Below are positions 48,139 to 56,234 of a DNA stretch of 64,000 bases, piece after piece (position 1 is the first letter of the stretch; every line of letters starts with the position of its first letter). Source of the stretch: JADLDB01 sp040752975 (GTDB lineage Bacteria > Myxococcota > Myxococcia > Myxococcales > Myxococcaceae). The stretch spans positions 4,227-68,226 of the forward strand of contig JBFMHF010000018.1 in assembly GCA_040752975.1 (NCBI GenBank), given 5' to 3'. The position numbers and the translations under genes were made by a program. The notes below the pieces were generated by a model, which was not told where the DNA came from, did not search any database, and was given only the letters and a program-made list of their open reading frames with translations.

Positions 48139-49699
48139 GGCGTTGCGCACGCAGGTGCTGGAGTTCGACGGCGTGAAGGCGTCGATGAAGGAGTCCGTCG
48201 ACGCCGTCATCATCGGCACGGGCTGCGGCGGCGCGGTGATGGCGAAGGAGTTGGCGGCGGCCGGCAAGTCGGTGCTGATGCTGGAGCGCGGCGGCTTCTA
48301 CCTCGCCGGGCGCGGTGACTTCGACCAACGGGAAGACGACATGTTCGCCCGCATCGACGGCGGGCGCGGGCTGCACTCCTCGGAGAATGGCCAGGCGGCG
48401 CTCACCTACGGGCACTGCGTGGGCGGTGCGTCCGTGCACTACTGGGCGGACACCTGGCGTGCGCCGAGAGACAGACTGGAGAAGTGGGCGAAGGACTACG
48501 GGGTGGAGGGCCACTCGGAGGACGAGCTCGAGCCGTACTTCGAGCGCATCGAAACCTCCGTCAACGCGCACCCGGCGGAAGAGCGCCGCCGCAACACGAT
48601 GAATCAGCTCTTCATCGCTGGCGCCGAGAAGGCGGGCATCGAGTGGGAAGCGGTGATGCACGCGCGCGACGACCGCTGCATCGGCTCGGGCTACTGCATG
48701 CAGGGCTGTGCGTACGACGGCAAGCAGAGCCAGTTGGTGACGCACCTGCCCGAGGCCCTGAAGTCCGGCGCGCGCATCTTCGCGGACTGCGAGGTGCAGA
48801 AGATTCTGGTGGAGGGCGGGCGCGCGGTGGGCGTGGCGGCGAACTTCCTCGACCGGCGCACCGGTAAGCCGTCGGGCCACACGCTGGACGTGCGCGCCAA
48901 AGTCGTCATCGTCTCGGCGGGCGGCTTCAACTCGGCGCCGCTGCTGTTGCGCTCCGGCATCCCGAATCCGTCGGGGCAGCTGGGGAAGAACCTCCAGTTC
49001 AACCCGTGCCCGCAGGTGTTCGGGCTCTTCGATAAAGACGTGGTGATGTGGCGCGGCATCCCCGCGGCGGTGGGGACGATGCAGTACCGGCTGCACACCT
49101 TCGACCACGGGCGCTACGTCGAGGGCGGCTACCTGCTGTACCCGAACCAACTGCCTCCGGCGACGCTGGCGGCGCTGTTGCCCGGCTTCGGGAAGGAGCA
49201 CCAGAAGTTGATGGAGAACGCGCATCGCTTAGGCAGCGCCATCGCGTGGATTGACGACGTCAACTCCGGCAGCGTGCGGCTGGACGACGAGGGCAAGCCC
49301 ATCTGGAGCTGGACGCTGTCGGGGCAGGACGAGCTGACGGTGCGCGACGCCTTGAAGAAGGAGGCGGCGGTGCTGCTGCACGCCGGCGCGTCGGAGGTCA
49401 TCGTGCCGGACCCGAAAGGCACGCGGCTGTTGGACTTGAAGGACCTCTCGAAGCTGGACACGGTGGACCTGCGCCCCGGCTCGATGATGTTCGCCGCGCC
49501 GCACCCGGCGGGCATGTGCCGCATGGGCAAGGACCCGGCGACCTCCGTGGTGAACTCCCACAACGAGGTGCACGCGGTGAAGGGGCTGTACGTGTGCGAC
49601 CCGTCGGTGTTCCCCACCGCGGTGTCCGTCGACCCGTCGGAGACCATCATGGCCTTCAGCTACGTGGCGGCGGCGAAGATGCTGCGCGACTGGGCGTGA
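48131..49699 (+). CDS. GMC-family FAD-dependent dehydrogenase
   Basis: A 522-residue flavoenzyme. The FAD Rossmann motif is VIIGTGCGGAVMAKELAAAGKSVLMLERGG (about 27-54); HCVGGASVHYWADTWRAP is the GMC N-terminal motif; C-terminal HPAGMCRMG and CDPSVFPTAVSVDPSETIMAF hold the catalytic histidine region. It oxidises an alcohol or sugar and passes electrons onward; it has no signal peptide of its own, so export would rely on the Tat subunit encoded just before. The substrate is unknown; the preceding glycoside hydrolase suggests a sugar (weak inference). Confidence 0.9.
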   Translation: MDEALRTQVLEFDGVKASMKESVDAVIIGTGCGGAVMAKELAAAGKSVLMLERGGFYLAGRGDFDQREDDMFARIDGGRGLHSSENGQAALTYGHCVGGASVHYWADTWRAPRDRLEKWAKDYGVEGHSEDELEPYFERIETSVNAHPAEERRRNTMNQLFIAGAEKAGIEWEAVMHARDDRCIGSGYCMQGCAYDGKQSQLVTHLPEALKSGARIFADCEVQKILVEGGRAVGVAANFLDRRTGKPSGHTLDVRAKVVIVSAGGFNSAPLLLRSGIPNPSGQLGKNLQFNPCPQVFGLFDKDVVMWRGIPAAVGTMQYRLHTFDHGRYVEGGYLLYPNQLPPATLAALLPGFGKEHQKLMENAHRLGSAIAWIDDVNSGSVRLDDEGKPIWSWTLSGQDELTVRDALKKEAAVLLHAGASEVIVPDPKGTRLLDLKDLSKLDTVDLRPGSMMFAAPHPAGMCRMGKDPATSVVNSHNEVHAVKGLYVCDPSVFPTAVSVDPSETIMAFSYVAAAKMLRDWA

Positions 49700-49744
49700 G
49701 GACGGCGGTAGCGTCCTGCGCACCACGCCGTCGGGGAGGGCACC

Positions 49745-51175
49745 ATGCCGCGCTACGAGTTCCAGGAAGGCACTTCCAACAAGTTCTGGGAAATCACCCT
49801 CGACGGGAAGTCCTTCAAGACGACGTTCGGAAAAATCGGAACCGCCGGCCAGACGTCGGAGAAGTCCTTCGGGGACGAGGGCGCTGCGAAGGCCGCCTAC
49901 GAGAAGCTCATCACCGAGAAGACGAAGAAGGGCTACAAGCTGGTAAGCGACGGCGCCGCGGCGCCCGCTTCCGCGCCGGCCGCGAAGAAGGAGAAGGCCG
50001 CGCCGGCCGGCACCGTCACCCTCGACGCGCGCAACCCGGAACTGGAAGCCGCCATCCTCAAGGACCCGACCGACCGGCAGGCCTTCTCCATTCTCGCGGA
50101 CTGGCTGCAGGACCAGGGCGACCCGCGCGGCGAGCTCATCTCGTTGCAGCTCGCCAACAAGGAAGGCCAGGCGAAGAAGCTCATCGAGGAGAAGGCCGAC
50201 TACTTCCTCGGGCCCCTCGCCGAGCACCAGGAGGTCCACGACGAGGGCTACAACAACAGCCGCTCACACCTGCGCACCAGGGCCCAGGAGGAGGCGTGGC
50301 AGAAGGTGCACAAGCAGGCCTTCCTCTGGCGCAACGGCTACATCTACCGCGTCCGCCTGAGCCACGACTCGTACTCCGACGAGGGCTTCAAGGGGAAGAC
50401 GGTGGACATCCTCCGGGACGTGCTCGAGCACCCCTCGGCGCGCTTCGCGGTGGAATTTGCCTTCCAGTCCAACGGCGACCCCAACGAGGACGACTTGCAG
50501 GACCTCATCGACCTCCTCGGCGAGAAGGCCCCGCCCACCACACGGAAAATCACCTTCGGCGACAACGTCGACCAGATTTCCTGGCACCACACCGGCAGCC
50601 TCGCGAAGCTGTGGAAGGGCGTGCCCCACCTGCGCACGCTGGAAATCGAGACCGGCGAATTCGAGGTGGGGAAGATGGACGCCCCCGCCCTCGAGCGCGC
50701 CATTTTCATCACCGGCGGGCTGTCGCAGTCCTGCGGCAAGGACATCGCCACCGCGAAGATGCCCAACATCAAGCACCTCGAGATTTATTACGGCACCGAG
50801 GAGTACGGCGGAACGTGCGGCGTGGATGAAGTCCGGCCGCTCCTCGAGCGCACCGACTTGAAGCACCTCGAGTACCTGGGCCTCAAGAACTCGGAGTTCG
50901 CCGATGACATCGCCGGGGCGCTGGCCGGCGCGAAGGTGCTGAAGGGGCTCAAGACGCTCGACCTCTCGCTGGGCACCATGTCCGACGCAGGCGCGAAGGC
51001 GCTCGCCAACGCGAAGCCGTACCTCGAGCACCTCGAGTGCCTCGACCTGACGCGCAACTACCTGACGAAGGAAGGCATCGCGCTGGTGAAGGGCCTCTGC
51101 AAGAAGGTCATCACCGCCGACCAGGAAGAGGCCGACGAGGGCGACGACTCCCGGTACGCTGCCATCCGCGAGTGA
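49745..51175 (+). CDS. WGR domain + TIGR02996 + leucine-rich protein
   Basis: A 476-residue soluble protein. Residues 1-70 are a WGR domain (KFWEITLDGKSFKTTFGKIGTAGQTSEKSF), a nucleic-acid-binding unit also found in PARP proteins. Residues about 100-150 (LEAAILKDPTDRQAFSILADWLQDQGDPRGELISLQL) are the TIGR02996 motif common in myxobacteria. The C-terminal half is leucine-rich (LEYLGLKNSEFADDIAGAL, LKTLDLSLGTMSDAGAKAL, LECLDLTRNYLTKEGIAL). No enzyme motif. Strong ribosome site (GGGAGGG). Function unknown; protein interaction is likely. Confidence 0.88.
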   Translation: MPRYEFQEGTSNKFWEITLDGKSFKTTFGKIGTAGQTSEKSFGDEGAAKAAYEKLITEKTKKGYKLVSDGAAAPASAPAAKKEKAAPAGTVTLDARNPELEAAILKDPTDRQAFSILADWLQDQGDPRGELISLQLANKEGQAKKLIEEKADYFLGPLAEHQEVHDEGYNNSRSHLRTRAQEEAWQKVHKQAFLWRNGYIYRVRLSHDSYSDEGFKGKTVDILRDVLEHPSARFAVEFAFQSNGDPNEDDLQDLIDLLGEKAPPTTRKITFGDNVDQISWHHTGSLAKLWKGVPHLRTLEIETGEFEVGKMDAPALERAIFITGGLSQSCGKDIATAKMPNIKHLEIYYGTEEYGGTCGVDEVRPLLERTDLKHLEYLGLKNSEFADDIAGALAGAKVLKGLKTLDLSLGTMSDAGAKALANAKPYLEHLECLDLTRNYLTKEGIALVKGLCKKVITADQEEADEGDDSRYAAIRE

Positions 51176-51211
51176 TGGAGCCTCCGTAGCGGGCTGAAGC
51201 CGGGGCGACGC

Positions 51212-52921
51212 TCAACGCGGCTTCAGCTCGATGCGCTGTCCGCTCGAGGGCACGGACACCTTCACCCGGGCGCCGTCGACTTCGAGCGTCGCCTCGCCCG
51301 GGAGCGAACGGCGCAGGCGGAAGGCGCCGCGTTCATCCGTCCGCGTCACCTCCTCGGCGTGGCTGAAGATGGGTTCGGGCCGGGCGAACTTCACCCGCGC
51401 ACCGACGACAGGCTTGCCGCCTCGCGTGACGATGCCCTCGATGACCGGCTTCTCTCCGAGTCGCTGGGTGAGCAGCAGCGGCTCAACTCCCACGTCGAAC
51501 TCCAGACGAGTCGCCGCCCATTCGCTCGTGAGTACCAGCAGCCGGTGGTGGCCCGGGCTCAGGCCTGCCAGGGTGAGCTCACTCTGCCGAACCAGCACCG
51601 AGTCGAACGCGGCAGTGCGCGTCACTTCTTCGGAGACGCCGTGCCTCAGGATGCGCGCGACGCCGAAGACGACTCCGCCATCGGGCGCCTCCACGCGAAT
51701 CCGCACATCGCTTCGCGGAGTCAGCACGAGCTTCACCGGCCCCGCCTCGGCGACGTCGAGGCTCTCTGAGACTCCGACGCTCGGGTGCCACGCGCGGAGC
51801 CGCTTCGGGCCTTCGTCCGCGAGCGTGAAGGCGCCGGTCGCGTCCGTACCCGTCGCGGCCTCGCCATTCACCTCCACCGTCGCGCCGCTGACAGGTTGGC
51901 CGCGGACGTCGACGACTCGTCCCGCCATCGCGACTCCCGGCTCGAGCGTCACCGCCACCTCCTTTGGCGCGCTCACGTCGAGAGCCACCGCAGCCGGCTT
52001 CGCCCCCGGCATCCGGACCTGGGCGACGTACGGGCCGGGCGCGACGCGGAATGCGTGCGCGGCGGTCCTCGTCTCGACCCAGCCGGTGAGGCCGCCGTCG
52101 CTCGCCATCAACTGCATCGACGTCTGTCGCCGCGTCAAGCCGTCGCGCAGCGCGACCCGGACCGTGACGGCCACCGCGTTCTCGGGCTGGACCGGGGCAG
52201 GTCGGGGGATGGGCGGGCCGCCGAACATCGTGGCGAAGCCGCCGTTGCTGCCGTCCGACAGCAGTCCTGACGACGGAGCCATCACCAGGGGCTTCCCCTC
52301 CAGCGTCGTCGCCCAGGCGTAGTGCACCAGCGCAGACGGGAGCTGGGGCCATGAGGAGGGGTCCGCCACCGCCGTGCGCCGCGTCCAGGGGTTGATGACC
52401 AACACCTTCCCTTCGATGGTGCCCTCGCCTCCGGGCGGAAGGGCCGACACCTCGAAGTCTGGTTCGAGGAACGACAGATTGGAGGGCGCGTGGAAGAGGG
52501 TCTCGTCGGCGCACTCGATGACGACGAGGCCGTGCTCCTCGAGGGAGACCTCGAACCACCCGAGGCCGTCGGTCCGCGTCGTCTGGTGCGGCGCGGGGAA
52601 CGTGAGGGTCCCGGCGTCGAGGCGGCGAAGCACCTCCGCGCGGGCCTCCATGGTCCCGCACGTCAACGGCCACAGGAGGCAGTCGGCCGGGGGGACGGCG
52701 CAGGCGTCGAACGCGGAAACGAGCGCGCCCCCATCAGGAATGGCACAGCGCGCTCGCCGCAGGACGGTGTGCCGGAATGGCTCAGCAACGTCCGTGGGCA
52801 GGCTCTGCGCGGCGACGGCCTTCCCCGCGTCGACGGGCTGCGTCGCGGCGTCGAGCGCGGGCGCCGACGAGCGGCAGCCCACCAGAAGCAGCAGCGCCCC
52901 AAGCCAGCTAGTCCGAGCCAA
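51212..52921 (-). CDS. Lipoprotein with carboxypeptidase-regulatory-like repeats
   Basis: A 569-residue lipoprotein (signal, lipobox LLLLVGC). The C-terminal half has at least three CarboxypepD_reg beta units: MAGRVVDVRGQPVSGATVEVNGEAATGTDATGAFTLAD, a middle degenerate unit, and IEGIVTRGGKPVVGARVKFARPE...TRTDERGAFRLRR. The N-terminal half has six or more cysteines. Its TTG start overlaps the end of the papain-like gene by 14 bases, so it is translated with it. This coupling suggests that it works with, or neutralises, that protein (inference). Confidence 0.78.
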   Translation of the reverse strand: MARTSWLGALLLLVGCRSSAPALDAATQPVDAGKAVAAQSLPTDVAEPFRHTVLRRARCAIPDGGALVSAFDACAVPPADCLLWPLTCGTMEARAEVLRRLDAGTLTFPAPHQTTRTDGLGWFEVSLEEHGLVVIECADETLFHAPSNLSFLEPDFEVSALPPGGEGTIEGKVLVINPWTRRTAVADPSSWPQLPSALVHYAWATTLEGKPLVMAPSSGLLSDGSNGGFATMFGGPPIPRPAPVQPENAVAVTVRVALRDGLTRRQTSMQLMASDGGLTGWVETRTAAHAFRVAPGPYVAQVRMPGAKPAAVALDVSAPKEVAVTLEPGVAMAGRVVDVRGQPVSGATVEVNGEAATGTDATGAFTLADEGPKRLRAWHPSVGVSESLDVAEAGPVKLVLTPRSDVRIRVEAPDGGVVFGVARILRHGVSEEVTRTAAFDSVLVRQSELTLAGLSPGHHRLLVLTSEWAATRLEFDVGVEPLLLTQRLGEKPVIEGIVTRGGKPVVGARVKFARPEPIFSHAEEVTRTDERGAFRLRRSLPGEATLEVDGARVKVSVPSSGQRIELKPR

Positions 52922-53897
52922 CGGTCACCGTGTCGCGCAGGACCCAACCAGCGCCGTCGCGCTTGCCAGACTCCAGCCCCTGCTTTGCGGGGAGCTGCGT
53001 CGACTGTCCCTTGTCATTCGGCCAGGGGTTGAATTGGGTGCCGCGGGACACCACACGCCAGTGCCCCATCGTGCCGTCGGGCTTGCCGAAAAGCTGGAGT
53101 TCCATGGGCGGCACCTTCACGCCGAGCCGCTCGATGGCGATGGCCGCCTCCCGAAGGTCGTTCGGCGCCGCTCCGGCGAGTGTCTCGACGCCTTGCATGC
53201 AGTTCGCGAGGGTCGTGACGTCTGCGGGCGTGAAGGCCCTGCCGTCTCTGAGCCGGGTCGCAGCCTGCTGCAGTTCCTCGCGGACCTCTGCGGCCCGCGC
53301 CTCCCGCACTTCGGGCTTCATGCCGCGCACCGCGTTCTGGGCGAGGTTCTTGCCAAACCCCGTGAGGTTGCCCTTCGCGTCGACCAGCTTGCCCGCGAGC
53401 TCCTGGATGGACTCGGGCCGCCCGGAAATCATGCCCATCAGCAACGAGGTCGGCCCGCAGGCCGTGCGGTCGAGGGTGCTGCCGAGGGCGCCGTCGAGCT
53501 GCACCACGTTACGCAGGAACTTCCGAGGGTCCTTCTTGAGCGCGGCCATCGACCACTCCTGGTTGACGCCCGGGTTGTTGGCCACCGCGCCTTCGGCCGC
53601 GACGAGCTGCTGGGGTTCCGTCGGAAGCTGCCCACCCGAGTCTCGAAGTCGTTGCATCGTCGAGGCGCTGCCCACGCGCATCACCGGCGCATCACTGACG
53701 AGCTGCTGTCGCGAGCCATCCGGCAGCGCCTTGACGGAGCCGGTGAAGCCGCTCGTCTTGCCGGTCCTCCGGAGAGCGCGCGCGCTGAGTTGGGGCCGGA
53801 CCTCGGGCGCGCTGACCTCCACGGGCCCAGCCTTCGCCGACTGACGCACCGCGGGCTTTGCGACGACGGCCCCCTGCTTCGAGACCTTCCCTGCCAT
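52908..53897 (-). CDS. Papain-like (C39-like) cysteine peptidase candidate
   Basis: A 329-residue protein I cannot place in a named family. A disordered Ala/Val/Pro-rich N-terminus (1-60) precedes a helical domain. The motif LDRTACGPTSLLMGM (Cys147) has the CGP-T/A-SL arrangement of C39-like and other papain-fold catalytic cysteines. MGHWRVV (His279) and FNPWPND (Asn290) supply a fitting catalytic His and Asn/Asp at a plausible distance. No signal peptide. It has a good GAGGAGG ribosome site. The lipoprotein gene overlapping its end may be a partner. Possible roles: effector, maturation protease or transglutaminase-like enzyme. Confidence 0.62.
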   Translation of the reverse strand: MAGKVSKQGAVVAKPAVRQSAKAGPVEVSAPEVRPQLSARALRRTGKTSGFTGSVKALPDGSRQQLVSDAPVMRVGSASTMQRLRDSGGQLPTEPQQLVAAEGAVANNPGVNQEWSMAALKKDPRKFLRNVVQLDGALGSTLDRTACGPTSLLMGMISGRPESIQELAGKLVDAKGNLTGFGKNLAQNAVRGMKPEVREARAAEVREELQQAATRLRDGRAFTPADVTTLANCMQGVETLAGAAPNDLREAAIAIERLGVKVPPMELQLFGKPDGTMGHWRVVSRGTQFNPWPNDKGQSTQLPAKQGLESGKRDGAGWVLRDTVTVGSD

Positions 53898-54058
53898 GTG
53901 CCACCTCCTCGCCGGAGCCGGCAACTCTACCACCTCAGAGCCGCCGGAATGGGCCCGACCGATGGAGGCGGTCTCCGCTGATGACCAACGCAGGGGCGCG
54001 AGGCACGCCCGCCGTCAAAGCGCCTTCGGCGTGTCAGCCCACGCAGCGGTGAAGCGGC

Positions 54059-55411
54059 CTACCGCGGCTCGCAGCAGGCCAGTGGCTTCGCCTGGTCGCA
54101 GTTGCTGCCGTTGTAGACGTACCCGCTCGCGGTGACGAAGGGGGCGTAGTCGACGTTGGTCGACTCCTTCCACGGGCCATCGTTGATGCCGCTCTTGTAG
54201 CAGGCCGAGCCGTTGCGCGTGCCGGCGGCGGACCGGTCGTAGTCCACCCACGCGCCCGAAGCCGGCGGGTACAGCTTCGGCTCGGACAGGTAGAAGTCTG
54301 CCGAGGTGCAGAAGCGGCTGCCCGGGAACTGGGCGTGACACTTCTGGTTGGCGCCCGGGTGGCCCCCGAGGTCGCCGTTGAAGGTGGCCGTGGTGTACCC
54401 GCGAAACAGCATCCGGCTCGAGCCCCGGCAGCACGCGAGCGGCTTCACCTGGTCGCAGTTGTGGCCGTTGTAGACGTAGCCGCTGGCGTTGACGAAGGGC
54501 GCGTAGTCGACGTTGGTCGACTCCGTCCACGCGCCCAGCGAGAGGCCGCTGCGGTAACACGCGCTGCCGTTGCGGTTGCCCAGCGCGTCCCGGTCGTAGT
54601 CCACCCACGCGCCCGACGATGGCGGCACCACCGTGGGCTCGCCGCGGTAGTAGTCCGCCGAGGTGCAGAAGAAGGAGCCCGGGAATTCGGCATCACACTT
54701 CTGGTTGGCCCCCACGTGCCCGCCGAGGTTGCCGTTGAAGGTGGCGGTGGTGAAGCCGGCGAAGGCAACCCAGTCGGTGACGACGGCGCCTCCGTCGAGG
54801 AAGAGCACCTGCCCCGGAGGACCTGCCGGCCCCTGCGGCCCCTGCGGCCCCGTCGGGCCCATCGGTCCCTGCGGACCGGCGGGCCCCTGCATTCCCTGCG
54901 GCCCCTGAGGCCCTTGAGGGCCCTGGGCGCCCTGCGCGCCGGTGGGGCCCGTCAGGCCCGTCGCCCCCTGTTGTCCCTGCGGGCCCTGAGGACCCTGTGG
55001 CCCCTGAATGCCTTGCGGGCCCTGCGGCCCCGTCGCGCCGTCCAGCCCGTTGCACACGTTGGAGACGCCACCGTCCGAGAGCTGTGTCACTCGCACGCCG
55101 CCCGCGGGACACGTGGCCCCACCCGGCGTGATGGGTGTCACCACCACCGACGCGCCCGGAGGCCCCGTCACCACGCCGCCGTCGACGACGACGACCATCC
55201 CTGGCGGGCCCTGGACACCTTGCGGGCCCTGTGGCCCTTCCACACCCTGCGGGCCTTGAGGACCCTGCGGCCCCTCGGGGCCCACCGGACCGGCTGGGCC
55301 CACGTCGCCCTTCTCGCCCTGCGGGCCCGGAGGCCCCTGCGGCCCGGTGCTGGTTGACGGACATGCCGCGAGGAAGAGCGCGAGGACGGCGGTGAAGAAT
55401 GAGGGGCGCAC
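54059..55411 (-). CDS. Collagen-like lipoprotein with two C-terminal lectin-like modules
   Basis: A 450-residue predicted surface lipoprotein. Signal and lipobox (LFLAAC) are followed by two collagen-type Gly-X-Y tracts (about residues 25-75 and 130-215; units such as GPQGPQGPQG), separated by a beta-rich insert with Cys (TCPAGGVRVTQLSDGG). The C-terminus has two tandem modules of about 115 residues, both with FTTATFNG(N/D)LGGHxGANQKCxAxFPGSxFCTSADxY and VDYAPFVxASGYVYNGxNCDQxKPLACC. The pair resembles C-type-lectin or DUF1554 domains. The overall plan is a stalk with binding heads. GTG at 55411 gives a proper signal peptide; an earlier GTG at 55438 is possible. Confidence 0.83.
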   Translation of the reverse strand: MRPSFFTAVLALFLAACPSTSTGPQGPPGPQGEKGDVGPAGPVGPEGPQGPQGPQGVEGPQGPQGVQGPPGMVVVVDGGVVTGPPGASVVVTPITPGGATCPAGGVRVTQLSDGGVSNVCNGLDGATGPQGPQGIQGPQGPQGPQGQQGATGLTGPTGAQGAQGPQGPQGPQGMQGPAGPQGPMGPTGPQGPQGPAGPPGQVLFLDGGAVVTDWVAFAGFTTATFNGNLGGHVGANQKCDAEFPGSFFCTSADYYRGEPTVVPPSSGAWVDYDRDALGNRNGSACYRSGLSLGAWTESTNVDYAPFVNASGYVYNGHNCDQVKPLACCRGSSRMLFRGYTTATFNGDLGGHPGANQKCHAQFPGSRFCTSADFYLSEPKLYPPASGAWVDYDRSAAGTRNGSACYKSGINDGPWKESTNVDYAPFVTASGYVYNGSNCDQAKPLACCEPR

Positions 55412-55503
55412 GGTGCCGGCTTGACCCCCGGAGCGCACTCAGAGTGCAACCGTGCTTCTGCCCACGTCGACGCGGGCAGGCGTGAGAACAGAGACGCGCT
55501 GCT

Positions 55504-55761
55504 TCACGCGCGCGGCGAACGGAAGGTCGGCCGGTGGCGCTCCACCAGCCCTCCCCTCCGCTTGCGGGCGCGTGCCGAGGTGTCGGACTGCAAGCGGATG
55601 AGCGGCTCCACGTCGTCCAGCTCGCTCGCGCCGTCCACCTCGGCCAGCAGGCTGTCGCACATACCTGAGAACTGCCCGGCCATTCTGCGCACCCAGTCGA
55701 GCGGCGAAGGCCCCTCGATTCTGCGGCCAGGTGTCCCATGGGCCGGCATCACTCTAAACAA
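55504..55761 (-). CDS. Possible small protein
   Basis: An 85-residue open frame (MFRVMPAHGTPGRRIEGPSPLDWVRRMAGQFSGMCDSLLAEVDG...) ending in a basic tail. It has normal codon bias, but no family match and no clear ribosome site. It lies between the collagen-like gene and the palindrome at 55764 and would be divergent from the AbiEi fragment, so it might be the partner half of a lost toxin-antitoxin locus. The remainder of 55412-55860 shows no other gene. Confidence 0.3.
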   Translation of the reverse strand: MFRVMPAHGTPGRRIEGPSPLDWVRRMAGQFSGMCDSLLAEVDGASELDDVEPLIRLQSDTSARARKRRGGLVERHRPTFRSPRA

Positions 55762-55763
55762 CC

Positions 55764-55813
55764 ATTCTGGGCGTAGTTATGGTACGTTTTCCGACGATAA
55801 GTACGCCCAGAAT
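55764..55813. promoter_or_regulatory. AT-rich inverted repeat ahead of the AbiEi-like fragment
   Basis: ATTCTGGGCGTA (55764-55775) and TACGCCCAGAAT (55802-55813) are perfect 12-bp inverted arms with a 26-base AT-rich spacer. The block ends 47 bases ahead of the AbiEi-like ATG. AbiEi-type antitoxins repress their own promoters by binding paired inverted repeats, so this fits an operator that has outlived its gene. Mobile-element ends are an alternative. Confidence 0.5.
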
Positions 55814-55860
55814 TGCTCCCGGCGGCGCTGGTTGTCAGACCCCTCGTGTAGAGGGGGGCC

Positions 55861-56197
55861 ATGATCGACTGGCGGGCGGTGGTGGCGACGGCGAACTCAC
55901 AGGCAGGGTTGATTCACCTCTCTCAGTTGAGGGAACGGGGCGTCTCACACCCCGCGATTCGGCGCGCGGTCGCCGCCGGCCGCCTCGAGCGGTGCCATCG
56001 AGGGGTCTTCTGCCTCCCAGGCGCTCCGCGGTCGTGGGAGCGCGCGGCGCACGAGGCCCTGTTGCTCTGCGGCACGGGCTCGGTGTTGTCGCACGCGAGC
56101 GCCGCCCGCGTCTGGCGATTCGACGGCTTCCAGCAGTGAAGTGCGCTTCCTGCGCCTCGGGGTCGAGAGGCTGGTGGAGGCCAGCACGGCGAAGTGA
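55861..56197 (+). pseudogene. Truncated AbiEi-type antitoxin
   Basis: The intact part (55861-56139, 92 residues) reads MIDWRAVVATANSQAG, LIHLSQLRERGVSHPAIRRAVAAGRLERCHRGVFCLPG and LLLCGTGSVLSHASAARVWRF. This is the N-terminal winged-helix plus start of the AbiEi_4/DUF559-linked antitoxin fold, whose full members run to 200-300 residues. It stops at 56139. A second frame reads VRFLRLGVERLVEASTAK to a stop at 56197, resembling a family end, so the middle has been deleted. No AbiEii toxin gene adjoins. Confidence 0.6.
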
Positions 56198-56234
56198 CGA
56201 GATGCATCGCCTTCCATCGAGGCCGGCCTGGCGA

